Assembly (NCBI GenBank): GCA_036001225.1
Contig: DASYUM010000259.1
Coordinates: 1 to 27,852 of the forward strand
Direction: 5' to 3'
Length of the DNA: 27,852 bases
Origin: DASYUM01 sp036001225
GTDB taxonomy: Bacteria; Methylomirabilota; Methylomirabilia; Rokubacteriales; DASRDR01
Within the stretch, counting starts at the first letter, position 1. Each line of letters opens with the position of its first letter. Of this stretch, positions 14,753 through 22,545 are shown one piece after another. A program made the position numbers and the translations under genes. A model generated the notes under the pieces. That model did no database searches, was not told the DNA's origin, and worked only from the letters and a program-made list of their open reading frames with translations.

Positions 14753-14798
14753 CGCGCGCCTCCTCGCGTGCACCCCCTCAGGGGCACGGGAAAACAGG

Positions 14799-14831
14799 AA
14801 CGGCGCAGGGGCCGGAGCCCGCTGCGCCGTT
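14799..14831 (-). terminator. Rho-independent-type terminator after the RRM gene
   Basis: Read on the minus strand, a perfect 10-base-pair stem AACGGCGCAG/CTGCGCCGTT with a 13-base loop is followed by CCTGTTTTCCC. It begins 25 bases after the TAA of the RRM gene. It is the clearest intrinsic terminator in the window. Confidence 0.75.
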
Positions 14832-14856
14832 TCCGTCTCGTGAGCCGGGGTCGCGC

Positions 14857-15216
14857 TTACCAGCGCGGGGTCCGGCGCGGGCCGCCCCCGCCGCCGAAGC
14901 CGCCGCCGCCACCACCCGCCCGATAGCCACCGCCGCTCCGGCCGCCGCCGCCCCCGCCGGGGCGTGGCCCCTGGGAGTTGGCCGCGGCGACCGTGATGCG
15001 CCGGCCCTCGAAGGACTGGTCGTTCAGCTTCGAGATCGCCGCCTGAGCCTCGGCCTCGGTGGACATCTCCACGAAGCCGAAGCCCCGCGACTGGCCCGAG
15101 AACCGGTCAGTGATCACCGTGGCGGATTCCACGGTGCCGCACTGGGTGAAGTACTCCTTGAGGCTCTCGGAGGTGGTGGAATACGACAGACCACCGACAT
15201 ACAGCTTGGAAGGCAT
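14857..15216 (-). CDS. Glycine-rich RRM RNA-binding protein
   Basis: The 119-residue protein has one RNA recognition motif (about 3-80) with RNP2 LYVGGL (5-10) and RNP1 RGFGFVEM (44-51), both with the expected aromatic residues, followed by a glycine/arginine-rich tail (83-117). Bacterial proteins of this type resemble cyanobacterial Rbp proteins and are often cold-induced RNA chaperones. Two ATGs are adjacent at 15219 and 15216; the second is chosen because AAGGAGG then lies at normal distance. A promoter at 15354-15382 and a leader of about 130 bases with a hairpin beside the ribosome site suggest post-transcriptional control. A strong terminator follows. It is a monocistronic unit. Confidence 0.93.
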   Translation of the reverse strand: MPSKLYVGGLSYSTTSESLKEYFTQCGTVESATVITDRFSGQSRGFGFVEMSTEAEAQAAISKLNDQSFEGRRITVAAANSQGPRPGGGGGGRSGGGYRAGGGGGGFGGGGGPRRTPRW

Positions 15217-15229
15217 CATCGCCTCCTTG

Positions 15230-15248
15230 GACCCCGTCGTCCGGGGTC
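15230..15248 (-). promoter_or_regulatory. Leader hairpin next to the RRM ribosome site
   Basis: A 7-base-pair stem GACCCCG/CGGGGTC with a 5-base loop ends one base before the AAGGAGG ribosome site (15228-15222) in the RRM gene leader. It could gate ribosome access, for example by temperature or by binding of the protein itself. Confidence 0.45.
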
Positions 15249-15353
15249 GAAAACTTCCGCCGCGACATTCACGCCCCGGAGAAGCGGAAGAGCCCTTCGG
15301 AGGCGAGGCCAGACCGAAGCGCCACGGTGGCGCAGCACCGGCAGACACTACGT

Positions 15354-15382
15354 ATTATAGCCCAAGACCGGGAAAGCGTCAG
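15354..15382 (-). promoter_or_regulatory. Promoter for the RRM gene
   Basis: On the minus strand CTGACG (15382-15377) and a perfect TATAAT (15359-15354) are 17 bases apart. The predicted start near 15347 gives a leader of about 130 bases, unusually long for this compact region. Confidence 0.65.
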
Positions 15383-15401
15383 CGGGAGAAGCCCCTAGAG
15401 C

Positions 15402-15863
15402 CTAGAGTCCCAACCCCCTGATGAATCGGTGGACCGCGTTCACCCCCTCGTTGACGGCCCGGGTGGCCTCGCCGACCGGGGACGAGCCGCCGAACCGATG
15501 GGCAAGCTGGACCCGGACCTCCGCCGTCTGGCCGGAGAGCACGTGGATCTGCCGGACCTCGGCGCCGAACCGGGGGTGGCTCACGCGGAGCCGATACGAC
15601 CCCTCCCGCAGGGTGTGGCGGACCTGACCCTTGGGGGCCGAGGTCAGCGTGGTGACGAGCGCGTCCTGGGGCGTGAAGACCTCGATCGTCGCGTCGCTCA
15701 CCGGCTTGTCGGTCTTCGCCTCCCGCACGATCGCGACGACGTCTCCGAACTGGGGGGCCGGCGTGAAGAGCTGGACGGCCGAGTAGGTCGCCCCCGCGAT
15801 CGAGATGAGGCCGGCGGTCAGGCCGACGACGGATTGCATGGCGGTCAGCGACGGTTTCGGCAC
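15402..15863 (-). CDS. Small membrane-anchored beta-sandwich protein (carboxypeptidase-regulatory/PEGA-like)
   Basis: I do not recognise a specific function. The 153-residue protein has one hydrophobic segment (about 10-32) and then a region (40-120) that reads like an Ig-like or carboxypeptidase-regulatory beta-sandwich: TDKPVSDATIEVFTP, REGSYRLRVSHPRFGAEVRQ, SGQTAEVRVQL. The C-terminal 30 residues form a predicted amphipathic helix. It probably sits in the periplasm, tethered to the inner membrane. The start is GTG at 15863 with AAGGA 6 bases upstream; an ATG at 15839 lacks a ribosome site. A promoter at 15874-15902 would give almost no leader. It is a stand-alone gene between the RRM gene and the ABC operon. 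Confidence 0.75.
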   Translation of the reverse strand: MPKPSLTAMQSVVGLTAGLISIAGATYSAVQLFTPAPQFGDVVAIVREAKTDKPVSDATIEVFTPQDALVTTLTSAPKGQVRHTLREGSYRLRVSHPRFGAEVRQIHVLSGQTAEVRVQLAHRFGGSSPVGEATRAVNEGVNAVHRFIRGLGL

Positions 15864-15873
15864 GGCGTTCCTT

Positions 15874-15902
15874 TATATAGCCCAAACGGCGCCCGACGGC
15901 AA
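15874..15902 (-). promoter_or_regulatory. Promoter immediately before the beta-sandwich protein gene
   Basis: TTGCCG (15902-15897) and TATATA (15879-15874) are 17 bases apart on the minus strand. The -10 box lies only 10 bases before the GTG start, so the transcript would have a leader of a few bases at most. Confidence 0.55.
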
Positions 15903-15910
15903 GAATTCCA

Positions 15911-15940
15911 TCGCTCCCATCTGAGAGATTCTCGGAGCGA
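15911..15940 (-). terminator. Possible terminator after the ABC permease operon
   Basis: A 7-base-pair stem TCGCTCC/GGAGCGA encloses a 16-base loop that itself contains GAGA/TCTC, followed on the minus strand by TGGAATTCTT. It lies about 130 bases after the DppC-like stop. The remaining bases of the 203-base gap (15941-16066) show nothing convincing. Confidence 0.35.
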
Positions 15941-16066
15941 CCTCAACGGCCCCGCGGCTCGGAGCGGACCATCGATCGCGCGGCGTGCGGCTCAGCTGGG
16001 CGCGCGGTCATCCCGACAGGCTCCCAGGACGGCCGCGACCACTGCCAGCTTGCCTCGTTGGCCGGG

Positions 16067-17026
16067 CTAGGAGGCGCTGCGCGCGCCGCCCGAGAGTCCC
16101 CGCAGCTTCGGATCCAGGAGATCCCGGAGTCCGTCCCCGAACAGGTTGAGGCCGAGAATCGTCGCCATGATCCCCGTGCCCGGGAAGAGCGTGAGCCAGG
16201 GAGCCTGCTGGATGTAGAGCCGGCCCTCGGCCAGGATGTTCCCCCACGAGGGGACGAACGGCGGCACCCCCACCCCCAGGAAGGACAGGGCCGCCTCGCC
16301 GAGGACGGCGAGGGCGAAGATGAAGGTCGACTGCACGATGACCGGTGAGAGGCAGTTCGGCAGCACGTGGCGGCCGATGATTCCGATGTCGGAGGCCCCC
16401 AGGGCGTGGGCGGCCTCCACATAGGGCAACTCGCGCACGACCAGCACCGACCCCCGCACGATCCGGGCGATCCGGGGCGTGTACACGATGCCGAGCGCGA
16501 GGACGACGTTGCGAAGGCTCGGCCCCAGCGAGGCCATGAGCGCGATGGCGAGGATGATGGCCGGGAACGCCATCAGCCCGTCCATCACCCGCATCAGGAC
16601 CCCGTCGAGCCGCCGGTAATAGCCGGCGGCCAGTCCCACCCCGAGTCCCGCCGCCACCGACAGCACCACCACCAGCCCGCCGACGATGACCGAGATCCGG
16701 GCGCCGTAGAGCACGCGGCTCAGCACGTCGCGACCGACGTCGTCGGTTCCGAACCAGTGGTCGGGGGCGGGCCCCTGCAGCCGGCTCTTCACGTCGAGCG
16801 CCAGCGGGTCCCACGGGGCCAGGACCGGAGCCAGCGCGGCGACGACGACGACCACCGCCACCAGGACGGCCCCGACCAGCGTGATGCGCCGGCGTCCCAA
16901 AAGAGCGAGGAACCCGCGGCGGGGGGCGCCGAGCGCCGCCTCGCGCTCCGGGCGAACTGGGACCCTCGTCAGGGTGACGGAACCCGGGGCCCGAGGCAAG
17001 CCGGCGACAGGACCTGCCGCGCTCAC
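16067..17026 (-). CDS. ABC transporter permease, DppC/OppC type
   Basis: This is the second inner-membrane permease of a peptide/nickel/opine-type importer. The 319 residues start with a cytoplasmic N-terminus, a first membrane helix (ITLVGAVLVAVVVVVAALAP), the DppC signature HWFGTDDVGRDVLSRVLYGA, and later membrane helices. The cytoplasmic coupling loop EAAHALGASDIGIIGRHVLP contacts the ATPase. The closing GDGLRDLLDPKLRG is typical. The chosen start is GTG at 17026, which overlaps the DppB-like stop as GTGA and implies translational coupling. Other in-frame starts are only TTG or CTG, and reading further upstream runs out of frame through DppB. No ATPase gene follows downstream. Confidence 0.92.
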   Translation of the reverse strand: MSAAGPVAGLPRAPGSVTLTRVPVRPEREAALGAPRRGFLALLGRRRITLVGAVLVAVVVVVAALAPVLAPWDPLALDVKSRLQGPAPDHWFGTDDVGRDVLSRVLYGARISVIVGGLVVVLSVAAGLGVGLAAGYYRRLDGVLMRVMDGLMAFPAIILAIALMASLGPSLRNVVLALGIVYTPRIARIVRGSVLVVRELPYVEAAHALGASDIGIIGRHVLPNCLSPVIVQSTFIFALAVLGEAALSFLGVGVPPFVPSWGNILAEGRLYIQQAPWLTLFPGTGIMATILGLNLFGDGLRDLLDPKLRGLSGGARSAS

Positions 17027-17967
17027 TGGTAGCGGATGCGGGGGTCGAGGGCGAGGTAGGCCAAGTCCACCGCGAGGTTCACCAGCACGTAAACGGCGGC
17101 GACGATCAGGATCACGCCCTGGATCACCGGGTAGTCGCGCCGGAGGACGGCGGAGATGATGAGCCGTCCGAGCCCGGGGATGTTGAAGACCTGCTCGATG
17201 ATGACCGCTCCGCCCAGGAGCACGGCGAACGAGATGCCGATGACGGTCAGCGTGGGGACGAAGGCGTTCTTGAGCGCGTGCTTGTAGACGACGCGGTTCT
17301 CCGGCAGCCCCTTGGCGCGCCCGGCCAGGATGAACTGCTCGCGGAGGACGTCCAGCATCGCCGAGCGGGTGATGCGGGCGATCAGCGCCGATTGGACGAG
17401 GCCGAGGGCCACCGCCGGCATGACGAGCGAGCGCGCCGTCCGCCACGCTCCGCCCTCGAGCGGGACGTAGCCGGCCACCGGGAACCAGCCGAGCCAGACG
17501 GCGAAGACCAGGATCATCAGGAGGCCGAGGAGGAAGTTCGGCACCGACGTGCCGAGCAGCGCGAGGACCATCAGCCCCTGGTCCACGAGACCCCCGTGGC
17601 GGCGGGCGGAGACGATGCCGGTCGGGACTCCGATCAGCACGGCCAGCAACGTGGCGGCCGTGGTCAGCAGGAGCGTCGGCTCGGCGCGGTCGAGAATCGC
17701 CTCTACCACCGGTCGGCGCAGGAAGATCGAGGTGCCGAGGTCGCCGTGGAGGAGCCGCCAGTACCACCGGCCGAGCTGGATGTGGAGGGGGTGGTCGATG
17801 CCGAGCTGGTGCCGGAGCTTGGCCACGTCGTCGGCCGAGGCGTAGGGTCCGGCGATGACGCTGGCGGGATCGCCCGGCGCCAAGTGGACGAGCACGAACG
17901 CGACGGTCGCGACGACCAGCATCACCGGGACGACGGCGACGAGCCGGCGGGCGATGTAGGTCTTCAC
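17023..17967 (-). CDS. ABC transporter permease, DppB/OppB type
   Basis: This is the first inner-membrane permease of the same importer, with the normal 314 residues. Its N-terminal helix IARRLVAVVPVMLVVATVAF and the GDPA box (HLAPGDPASVIAG) are typical. The periplasmic region has LGIDHPLHIQLGRWYWRLLH and GDLGTSI. The coupling segment runs through REQFILAGRAKGLPENRVVY, followed by KNAFVPTLTVIG and FNIPGLGRLI. The start is GTG at 17967; AAGGAG lies rather far upstream (14 bases), but CAGGGG is closer. It follows the binding-protein gene after 41 bases and overlaps the DppC-like gene by 4 bases. Confidence 0.93.
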   Translation of the reverse strand: MKTYIARRLVAVVPVMLVVATVAFVLVHLAPGDPASVIAGPYASADDVAKLRHQLGIDHPLHIQLGRWYWRLLHGDLGTSIFLRRPVVEAILDRAEPTLLLTTAATLLAVLIGVPTGIVSARRHGGLVDQGLMVLALLGTSVPNFLLGLLMILVFAVWLGWFPVAGYVPLEGGAWRTARSLVMPAVALGLVQSALIARITRSAMLDVLREQFILAGRAKGLPENRVVYKHALKNAFVPTLTVIGISFAVLLGGAVIIEQVFNIPGLGRLIISAVLRRDYPVIQGVILIVAAVYVLVNLAVDLAYLALDPRIRYQ

Positions 17968-18008
17968 GCCGCGCCCCTGGGCTCCTTACCCCCGGGAGAG
18001 GGCGTCGC

Positions 18009-19556
18009 TCACGGCGCCAGCCAGGTGTTCCAGAAGAACAGCTCCGGCGTCGGCTGGAAGCCCCGCAGCTCCTTCCGCCGGGCGTCGAGCGGGAAGTAGT
18101 CGCCGAACTTCACCCGCGGCACGTCGTCGTAGAAGATCGTCTGGACGCGGTCCATCAGGTCTTTGCGCTTCTTGACGTCGATCTCCCGGGCCATCGCCTC
18201 CAGGAGCTTCTCCTTCTCGGGGTGGCACCACCAGCCGGGCCAGTTGCACTGGAGCGAGGTCGAGAGCGCCGGGTCCACGTTGAAGGTGAAGCCGGTCGAG
18301 AAGACCTCGTACAGCTCCGGCTTGTTACGGCGCTGGACCAGCGTCGCCCAGTCCACCACCTGGAGGTCGATCGCGAAGCCCACCGCCTCCAGCTGCTGCT
18401 TGGCGACCAGGGCGTTCTTGTACATCCAGTCGTACTCCTTGGTCGTGATCCAGCGGATCGGCTGGCTGGTGTAGCCGGCCTCCCGCATGAGGCGGCGGGC
18501 CTTCTCCTTGTTCTTCTGGTTGTAGAGCTCGGCGCCAGCCATCGAGTACCAGACCTGCTCCTTGTAGTGGACCGAGTGGTCGAGCCGCCAGAAGCTCGGA
18601 TGGCCGAAGCCGGCGGCCATGATCGGCTCCATGTCCAGCGCGGCCAGGAAGGCCTGGCGGAGGCGCTTGTCGGTCATGAGCCCCTGTTTGGTGTTGAGCA
18701 CGGCGGTCGCCCACCCGTAGGGCTTGAGGATGACCGGCTCCAGCCCCGGCATCGCCTTGATCCGGTCGTACAGGTCGCCCTTGAGCTGCTGGGCATAGTG
18801 GTACTCGCCGGTCTCCACGCCGGCCACCCGGACGGAGACGTCGGGCACCGGCAGGAACAGGATCTCGTCGACGTAGGCGGTGCGACGGCCGCCGTACCCG
18901 TTGGCCGTCTCGGGACGGGCCGCGTACTCCTTGTAGCGGGCGAGCTTGATGTGGCGGTCGGGCTTGTGCTCGACGAACCGGAAGGGTCCGGTGCCGATGA
19001 ACTCGGTGATCTGGCCATCGGCGGCCGCGCGCTCGACGACGTCCTTGGGGAAGATGGCGGCGCCGCTGTTGGGGCGAGCCAGGGCCAGGATCAGCGAGCC
19101 CGAGGGCTCCTTGAGGTGGATGACGACCGTGTAGGGATCCTTGGCAGTGACGGCCTCCACCGACTTCCACACCGGCTTGGCCGGCGTGGCCCGGGCCCCC
19201 CAGCGCGTGAGGGAGGCGACCACGTCGGCCGCGGTCATCTCCTTGCCGTTGTGGAAGCGGACCCCGCGGCGGAGCGCGATGGTGACCCGTCGGCCGCCGT
19301 CGCCGACATCGGCCGACTCCGCCAGCATGGGGATCGGGTTGAAGTCGCGATCGTAGGTGAACAGGGTCTCGTAGACGTGCCAGGTGATCTGCTGGGTGAT
19401 GACGGCCGTCGTCCAGTGGAGATCGAGCGACGGCGGCTCGCCGATCATGGCCGCCTTGAGGACGCCCCCGAACCGCGGCTGCTCCTGAGCGGCGGCCGGG
19501 CACGCGGCGGCGAGGGTGAGGAGGACGAGGAGCGCGACGGTGCGCTTTGGTGTCAT
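18009..19556 (-). CDS. ABC transporter solute-binding protein, family 5
   Basis: This is the periplasmic receptor of the peptide/nickel-type importer. The 515-residue protein has a signal peptide (about 1-23, PAAAQEQ) and the family opening GGVLKAAMIGEPPSLDLHWT. The hinge and lobe markers RRGVRFHNGKEMTAADVVAS, EFIGTGPFRFVEHKPD and DKRLRQAFLAALDMEPIMAA are visible. The ligand cannot be named, since family 5 members bind peptides, metals, opines and many small molecules. ATG at 19556 has GGAGGT 5 bases upstream. A promoter at 19597-19626 fits. It leads an operon with DppB- and DppC-like permeases; the ATPases are not adjacent. Confidence 0.94.
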   Translation of the reverse strand: MTPKRTVALLVLLTLAAACPAAAQEQPRFGGVLKAAMIGEPPSLDLHWTTAVITQQITWHVYETLFTYDRDFNPIPMLAESADVGDGGRRVTIALRRGVRFHNGKEMTAADVVASLTRWGARATPAKPVWKSVEAVTAKDPYTVVIHLKEPSGSLILALARPNSGAAIFPKDVVERAAADGQITEFIGTGPFRFVEHKPDRHIKLARYKEYAARPETANGYGGRRTAYVDEILFLPVPDVSVRVAGVETGEYHYAQQLKGDLYDRIKAMPGLEPVILKPYGWATAVLNTKQGLMTDKRLRQAFLAALDMEPIMAAGFGHPSFWRLDHSVHYKEQVWYSMAGAELYNQKNKEKARRLMREAGYTSQPIRWITTKEYDWMYKNALVAKQQLEAVGFAIDLQVVDWATLVQRRNKPELYEVFSTGFTFNVDPALSTSLQCNWPGWWCHPEKEKLLEAMAREIDVKKRKDLMDRVQTIFYDDVPRVKFGDYFPLDARRKELRGFQPTPELFFWNTWLAP

Positions 19557-19596
19557 GGCGGACCTCCGCGTGGATGGTTCCGGCTCGGTCGGTCCG

Positions 19597-19626
19597 GTTC
19601 TAGCACGAAGCGCGGAAGGGGGTCAA
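19597..19626 (-). promoter_or_regulatory. Promoter for the ABC operon
   Basis: TTGACC (19626-19621) and TAGAAC (19602-19597) are separated by 18 bases on the minus strand, about 40 bases before the ATG at 19556. Confidence 0.5.
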
Positions 19627-19669
19627 ACAGCGGGGGTCGAGTCGCGAGGCTGGGCCCGCGCGCACAGTG

Positions 19670-19699
19670 TTGACAGGTTGTCGCCCGGGTGCCCATAGT
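19670..19699 (+). promoter_or_regulatory. Promoter for the unrecognised membrane protein gene
   Basis: A consensus TTGACA (19670-19675) and CATAGT (19694-19699) are 18 bases apart, giving a start near 19706 and a leader of under 20 bases before the ATG at 19723. It is divergent from the ABC operon promoter. Confidence 0.55.
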
Positions 19700-19722
19700 G
19701 CTCCCGTCTCGGCGGCGTCGGC

Positions 19723-20916
19723 ATGATCGAGTTCACCACAGTACTGGTCGCCCCGGCTCTGATCTTCGCCGCGTGCGCCTTCGGGTCTCGGTGGTGGCCG
19801 CGGACGCCCGAGGAGGAAGGCCTGCGCCGCCTCGCCTCGGCCCTGGGCGCGGTCGGGAAGCCCAAGCCTGGTCGCACCCTGACGGCCAGCCACGAGGGCA
19901 CCCCGTTCGAGTTCACCTGTCACTGCCAGCGCGAGTACTCGAGCACCTTCGTGGTCCGGGTCCGCGCTCCTTCCTCCGGTCGCTTCACCGTCCGAAAAGA
20001 AGGAACGTTCGACCGGCTCTCCAAGAAGATCGGCTACTCCCGGAAGATCCTGACCGGCGACCCGGCATTCGATGACACGTTCTACATCGAGGCCGACGCC
20101 CCGGTCTTCGCCGCGGCGGTGTTTCGCGCGGCCGAGCGGCGGCAGACCGTGCGGGACCTCTTCGGCCTGGGCTTTACCTCGCTCTGGCACGATGGAAAAG
20201 CCCTGAGGGCCGAACGGTCACCGTTCAACCCGGACCGGGACATCGACCCGGCGAGGGTGAGGGGGGCCGTCCCGCACCTCGCGAGGCTGGCGAGCGGCCT
20301 CGCCGAGCTGCCGCCGGCCGCGAAGGCTGACACCCGACCGACCCGGAGAGTCGGGCGATGGATTGCGTTCGGCGTCCCGGGAACCCTGCTCGGAGTCGTA
20401 CTCGTCTATTTCCTCCTCGTCAGCTATCGCCTCCTCGACGACACCCGTTACCAGCCCCTGGACCGTGCCGGCTTCTTCTGGGCGTCGCTCAGATACATCG
20501 TGCCGCTGCTCGTCGCGTACGTCGGGTTCGCGGCGTGGCTCGTCCGGGGACGTTCGTCCTCGCACTGGGAATTCTACGGGATTGCCTTCCTCTCGCTCGG
20601 ATTCTTGCCCACTGGCAGCGTCCTGGGGCTCTTGCTCAATGCCTGGCTGGACTTCGCCCCGGCGACGCCCCACGTCGCCGCGGTCGTCGACAGCTATGAG
20701 GTCGAAGGCGGCGCGTATGGCGTCCGTTTGGAATCATGGCGGAAGCCGGGAGGTGTCGAAAGCGTGCGCGTCCGGTACTCGGTCTACCGGGTGGCGACGC
20801 CGAAGCGGATACGGATGACGGTCGTCACCAGGCCCGGGCGGTTCGGCTACGAGTGGGTCGTCAGCTACGAGGTCACTCCGCTCGGCGGAGGTCGGCCTCG
20901 AGCGGCGCCGCGCTGA
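19723..20916 (+). CDS. Membrane protein of unknown function
   Basis: I do not recognise this family. The 397 residues contain an N-terminal hydrophobic helix (about 5-21), a soluble region (about 30-210) with a CHC motif (FEFTCHCQREY, residues 64-71), three membrane helices (about 213-235, 255-274, 285-307), and a beta-rich C-terminal region (about 318-385) with repeated alternating strands such as VRVRYSVYRVAT. With four membrane segments both ends could lie on the same side. The ATG at 19723 has no clear ribosome site and a very short predicted leader. Its last 44 bases overlap the 3' end of the amidase gene on the opposite strand. Frame and composition are consistent with a real gene. Confidence 0.78.
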   Translation: MIEFTTVLVAPALIFAACAFGSRWWPRTPEEEGLRRLASALGAVGKPKPGRTLTASHEGTPFEFTCHCQREYSSTFVVRVRAPSSGRFTVRKEGTFDRLSKKIGYSRKILTGDPAFDDTFYIEADAPVFAAAVFRAAERRQTVRDLFGLGFTSLWHDGKALRAERSPFNPDRDIDPARVRGAVPHLARLASGLAELPPAAKADTRPTRRVGRWIAFGVPGTLLGVVLVYFLLVSYRLLDDTRYQPLDRAGFFWASLRYIVPLLVAYVGFAAWLVRGRSSSHWEFYGIAFLSLGFLPTGSVLGLLLNAWLDFAPATPHVAAVVDSYEVEGGAYGVRLESWRKPGGVESVRVRYSVYRVATPKRIRMTVVTRPGRFGYEWVVSYEVTPLGGGRPRAAPR

Positions 20917-22261
20917 ACCCGACGACGGCCTCGACCCAGCGGGCGGCGGCGAGGAGTCGCGCCTCGGCGAATGGCGCGCCGACGAGCTGGAGGCCGAGGG
21001 GGAGACCATCGGGCGCCAGGCTGGCCGGAATCGAGATCGCCGGCGCGCCCACGGCCGACCAGAGCGCGTTGAAGCTCGGATCACCGGTGCTGCCCCGGTC
21101 GGGCGCGGAGCCGGCGGCCGGGGGCATCAGCAGCGCGTCGTAGCGGGCCAGGAGCGGGGCCAGCTCGCGCCGGGCCTGGCGGCGGACGCGCTGGGCGCGC
21201 AGGTAGAGGGGCGCCGGGATGCACCAGCCGGCCTCGAGGGCGGCCCGGATCTTCGGCCGAAATTCCTCCGCATGAGCGCGGTAGAGGTCGGCGTGGTAGG
21301 CCGCCGCCTCCGCGCGGAGGACTACCTGCACCGCCGACAGGACGGCCGGCACGATCGGCGGCAGCACGACGGGCTCGACGGTCGCGCCTTTGTCGGCCAC
21401 CATCTGGGCGGCCGCCGACAGCTGGGCCCGCATTTCTGGATTCGCCCGGCCGAGGAACGGCTCGCCAACCAGACCGAAGCGGGGCGGGCGGGCCGGCGCC
21501 GCCGTGATCACGGCCTCCAGGTCGGGCGGCGGGACGGGCGCCGACCCGGAGTCCGCCGGATCGTGGCCGGCCAGCACCGAGAGGAGCCGGGCGACGTCCG
21601 CGACGCTGCGCGCGAAGAGGCCGACGTGGTCGAGCGACCACGCGAGCGCGATCACGCCGCGGCGGCTCACCCGGCCGTAGGTCGGCTTCAGTCCCACCGC
21701 GCCGCAGAAGGCGGCCGGGCGGAGCGTCGAGCCCACCGTCTGGGAGCCGAGGGCGCCGGGGACCATGCGGGCGGCGACGGCCGCCGCCGACCCCGACGAC
21801 GAGCCGCCCGGCGTCCGGTCCCGATGCCACGGGTTCCGGGTCGGGGCCGGATCGAGGAAGGCGAACTCGGTGGTGTGGAGCTTGCCGAGGATCACGGCGC
21901 CGGCGGCGCGGAGCCGGGCCACGCTGGCCGCGTCCGCGGCGGGGACCACGTCGGCGAAGCCGGCGGCGCCGGCCGTCGTCTTGAGGCCGGCGACGTGGAA
22001 GATGTCCTTGAGCCCGAGCGGGACCCCGTGGAGCGGCCCTCGCCAGCGGCCGCGGGCGCCCTCGCCATCGAGCTGCGCCGCCGCTTCCAGGGCGCCGGCC
22101 CGGTCCACTGCCACCCAGGCCTGGATGGCCGGCTCCACGGCGTCGATCCGTTGGAGGTGCGCCTCGACGAGCGCGGTCGCGGTGAGCCGGCCGGCCCGGA
22201 TCCGCTCGGCCGCCTCCACGAGACCAAGCGCGTAGAGCGGCGTCTGGGGCATCGCCGTCAC
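20873..22261 (-). CDS. Amidase signature enzyme, AtzE-like
   Basis: Amidase-signature enzymes hydrolyse amide bonds with a Ser-cisSer-Lys triad. The 462-residue protein shows Lys85 (GVPLGLKDIFHVAG), the cis-Ser region PGGSSSGSAAAVA (151-163) and the nucleophile Ser178 in GSQTVGSTLRPAAFCG, then GLKPTYGRVSRRG. The GSQTxGSxxRPA form resembles AtzE-type and related small-molecule amidases rather than GatA. The start is GTG at 22261, which overlaps the stop of the upstream small gene as GTGA; an ATG at 22252 is also possible. The pairing with a small GatC/AtzG-like gene supports a two-subunit enzyme. The 3' end overlaps the membrane protein gene by 44 bases. Confidence 0.92.
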   Translation of the reverse strand: MTAMPQTPLYALGLVEAAERIRAGRLTATALVEAHLQRIDAVEPAIQAWVAVDRAGALEAAAQLDGEGARGRWRGPLHGVPLGLKDIFHVAGLKTTAGAAGFADVVPAADAASVARLRAAGAVILGKLHTTEFAFLDPAPTRNPWHRDRTPGGSSSGSAAAVAARMVPGALGSQTVGSTLRPAAFCGAVGLKPTYGRVSRRGVIALAWSLDHVGLFARSVADVARLLSVLAGHDPADSGSAPVPPPDLEAVITAAPARPPRFGLVGEPFLGRANPEMRAQLSAAAQMVADKGATVEPVVLPPIVPAVLSAVQVVLRAEAAAYHADLYRAHAEEFRPKIRAALEAGWCIPAPLYLRAQRVRRQARRELAPLLARYDALLMPPAAGSAPDRGSTGDPSFNALWSAVGAPAISIPASLAPDGLPLGLQLVGAPFAEARLLAAARWVEAVVGFSAAPLEADLRRAE

Positions 22262-22443
22262 TCTTCGAGCAAGAAGAAGCCGGGCTCGCCGTCGTCCGGC
22301 AGTGGCGTCTCCGCGATGCGGGCGAGGTCGGCGGCCAGCGCGGTCAGCTCGGGGTCGAGCGCCTCGGCTCGCGCGGCGCCGAAGCGACGGCGCGCTTCGG
22401 CCAGTACTGCCGCGTGGTAGGACTCGGGGCCGGGGTCGGGCAT
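22258..22443 (-). CDS. Small AtzG/GatC-like amidase partner (DUF4089-like)
   Basis: The 61-residue protein has the look of AtzG-type small subunits, which wrap around and stabilise AtzE-type amidases in the way GatC serves GatA. The helical stretch DPELTALAADLARIAETPL is followed by the acidic PLPDDGEPGFFLLEE, comparable to the PLPDxxEPAPVF ending of AtzG/DUF4089 proteins. Unlike most family members, it ends in FFLLEE rather than a proline/valine stretch. ATG at 22443 has GGAGG 8 bases upstream. It overlaps the amidase start by 4 bases, so the two are probably made in equal amounts. The assignment rests on a short sequence and context. Confidence 0.7.
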   Translation of the reverse strand: MPDPGPESYHAAVLAEARRRFGAARAEALDPELTALAADLARIAETPLPDDGEPGFFLLEE

Positions 22444-22495
22444 GACGATCGCCTCCAGCGTCGGCAGGAACTGACCCTGCGTACCACCCGGCCCA

Positions 22496-22518
22496 CTGTC
22501 AAGTCAAGTGGTTGACAG
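22496..22518. promoter_or_regulatory. Inverted repeat with back-to-back TTGACA boxes between divergent catabolic units
   Basis: CTGTCAA (22496-22502) and TTGACAG (22512-22518) form 7-base inverted arms around 9 bases. The plus-strand TTGACA (22512-22517) sits exactly 34 to 29 bases before the A of the oxidoreductase ATG at 22546, and the minus-strand TTGACA faces the AtzG-like gene. The site could be two promoters, an operator, or both. Confidence 0.5.
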
Positions 22519-22545
22519 GCTGCCGGGCGCGGGCGACCATGCCGC

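Noticed and set aside
14753..14773. Upstream ATG at 14773 as start of the ModA-like gene
   Set aside because: It has no ribosome site; GAGGAGG sits at proper distance before the ATG at 14752, and the signal peptide begins better there.
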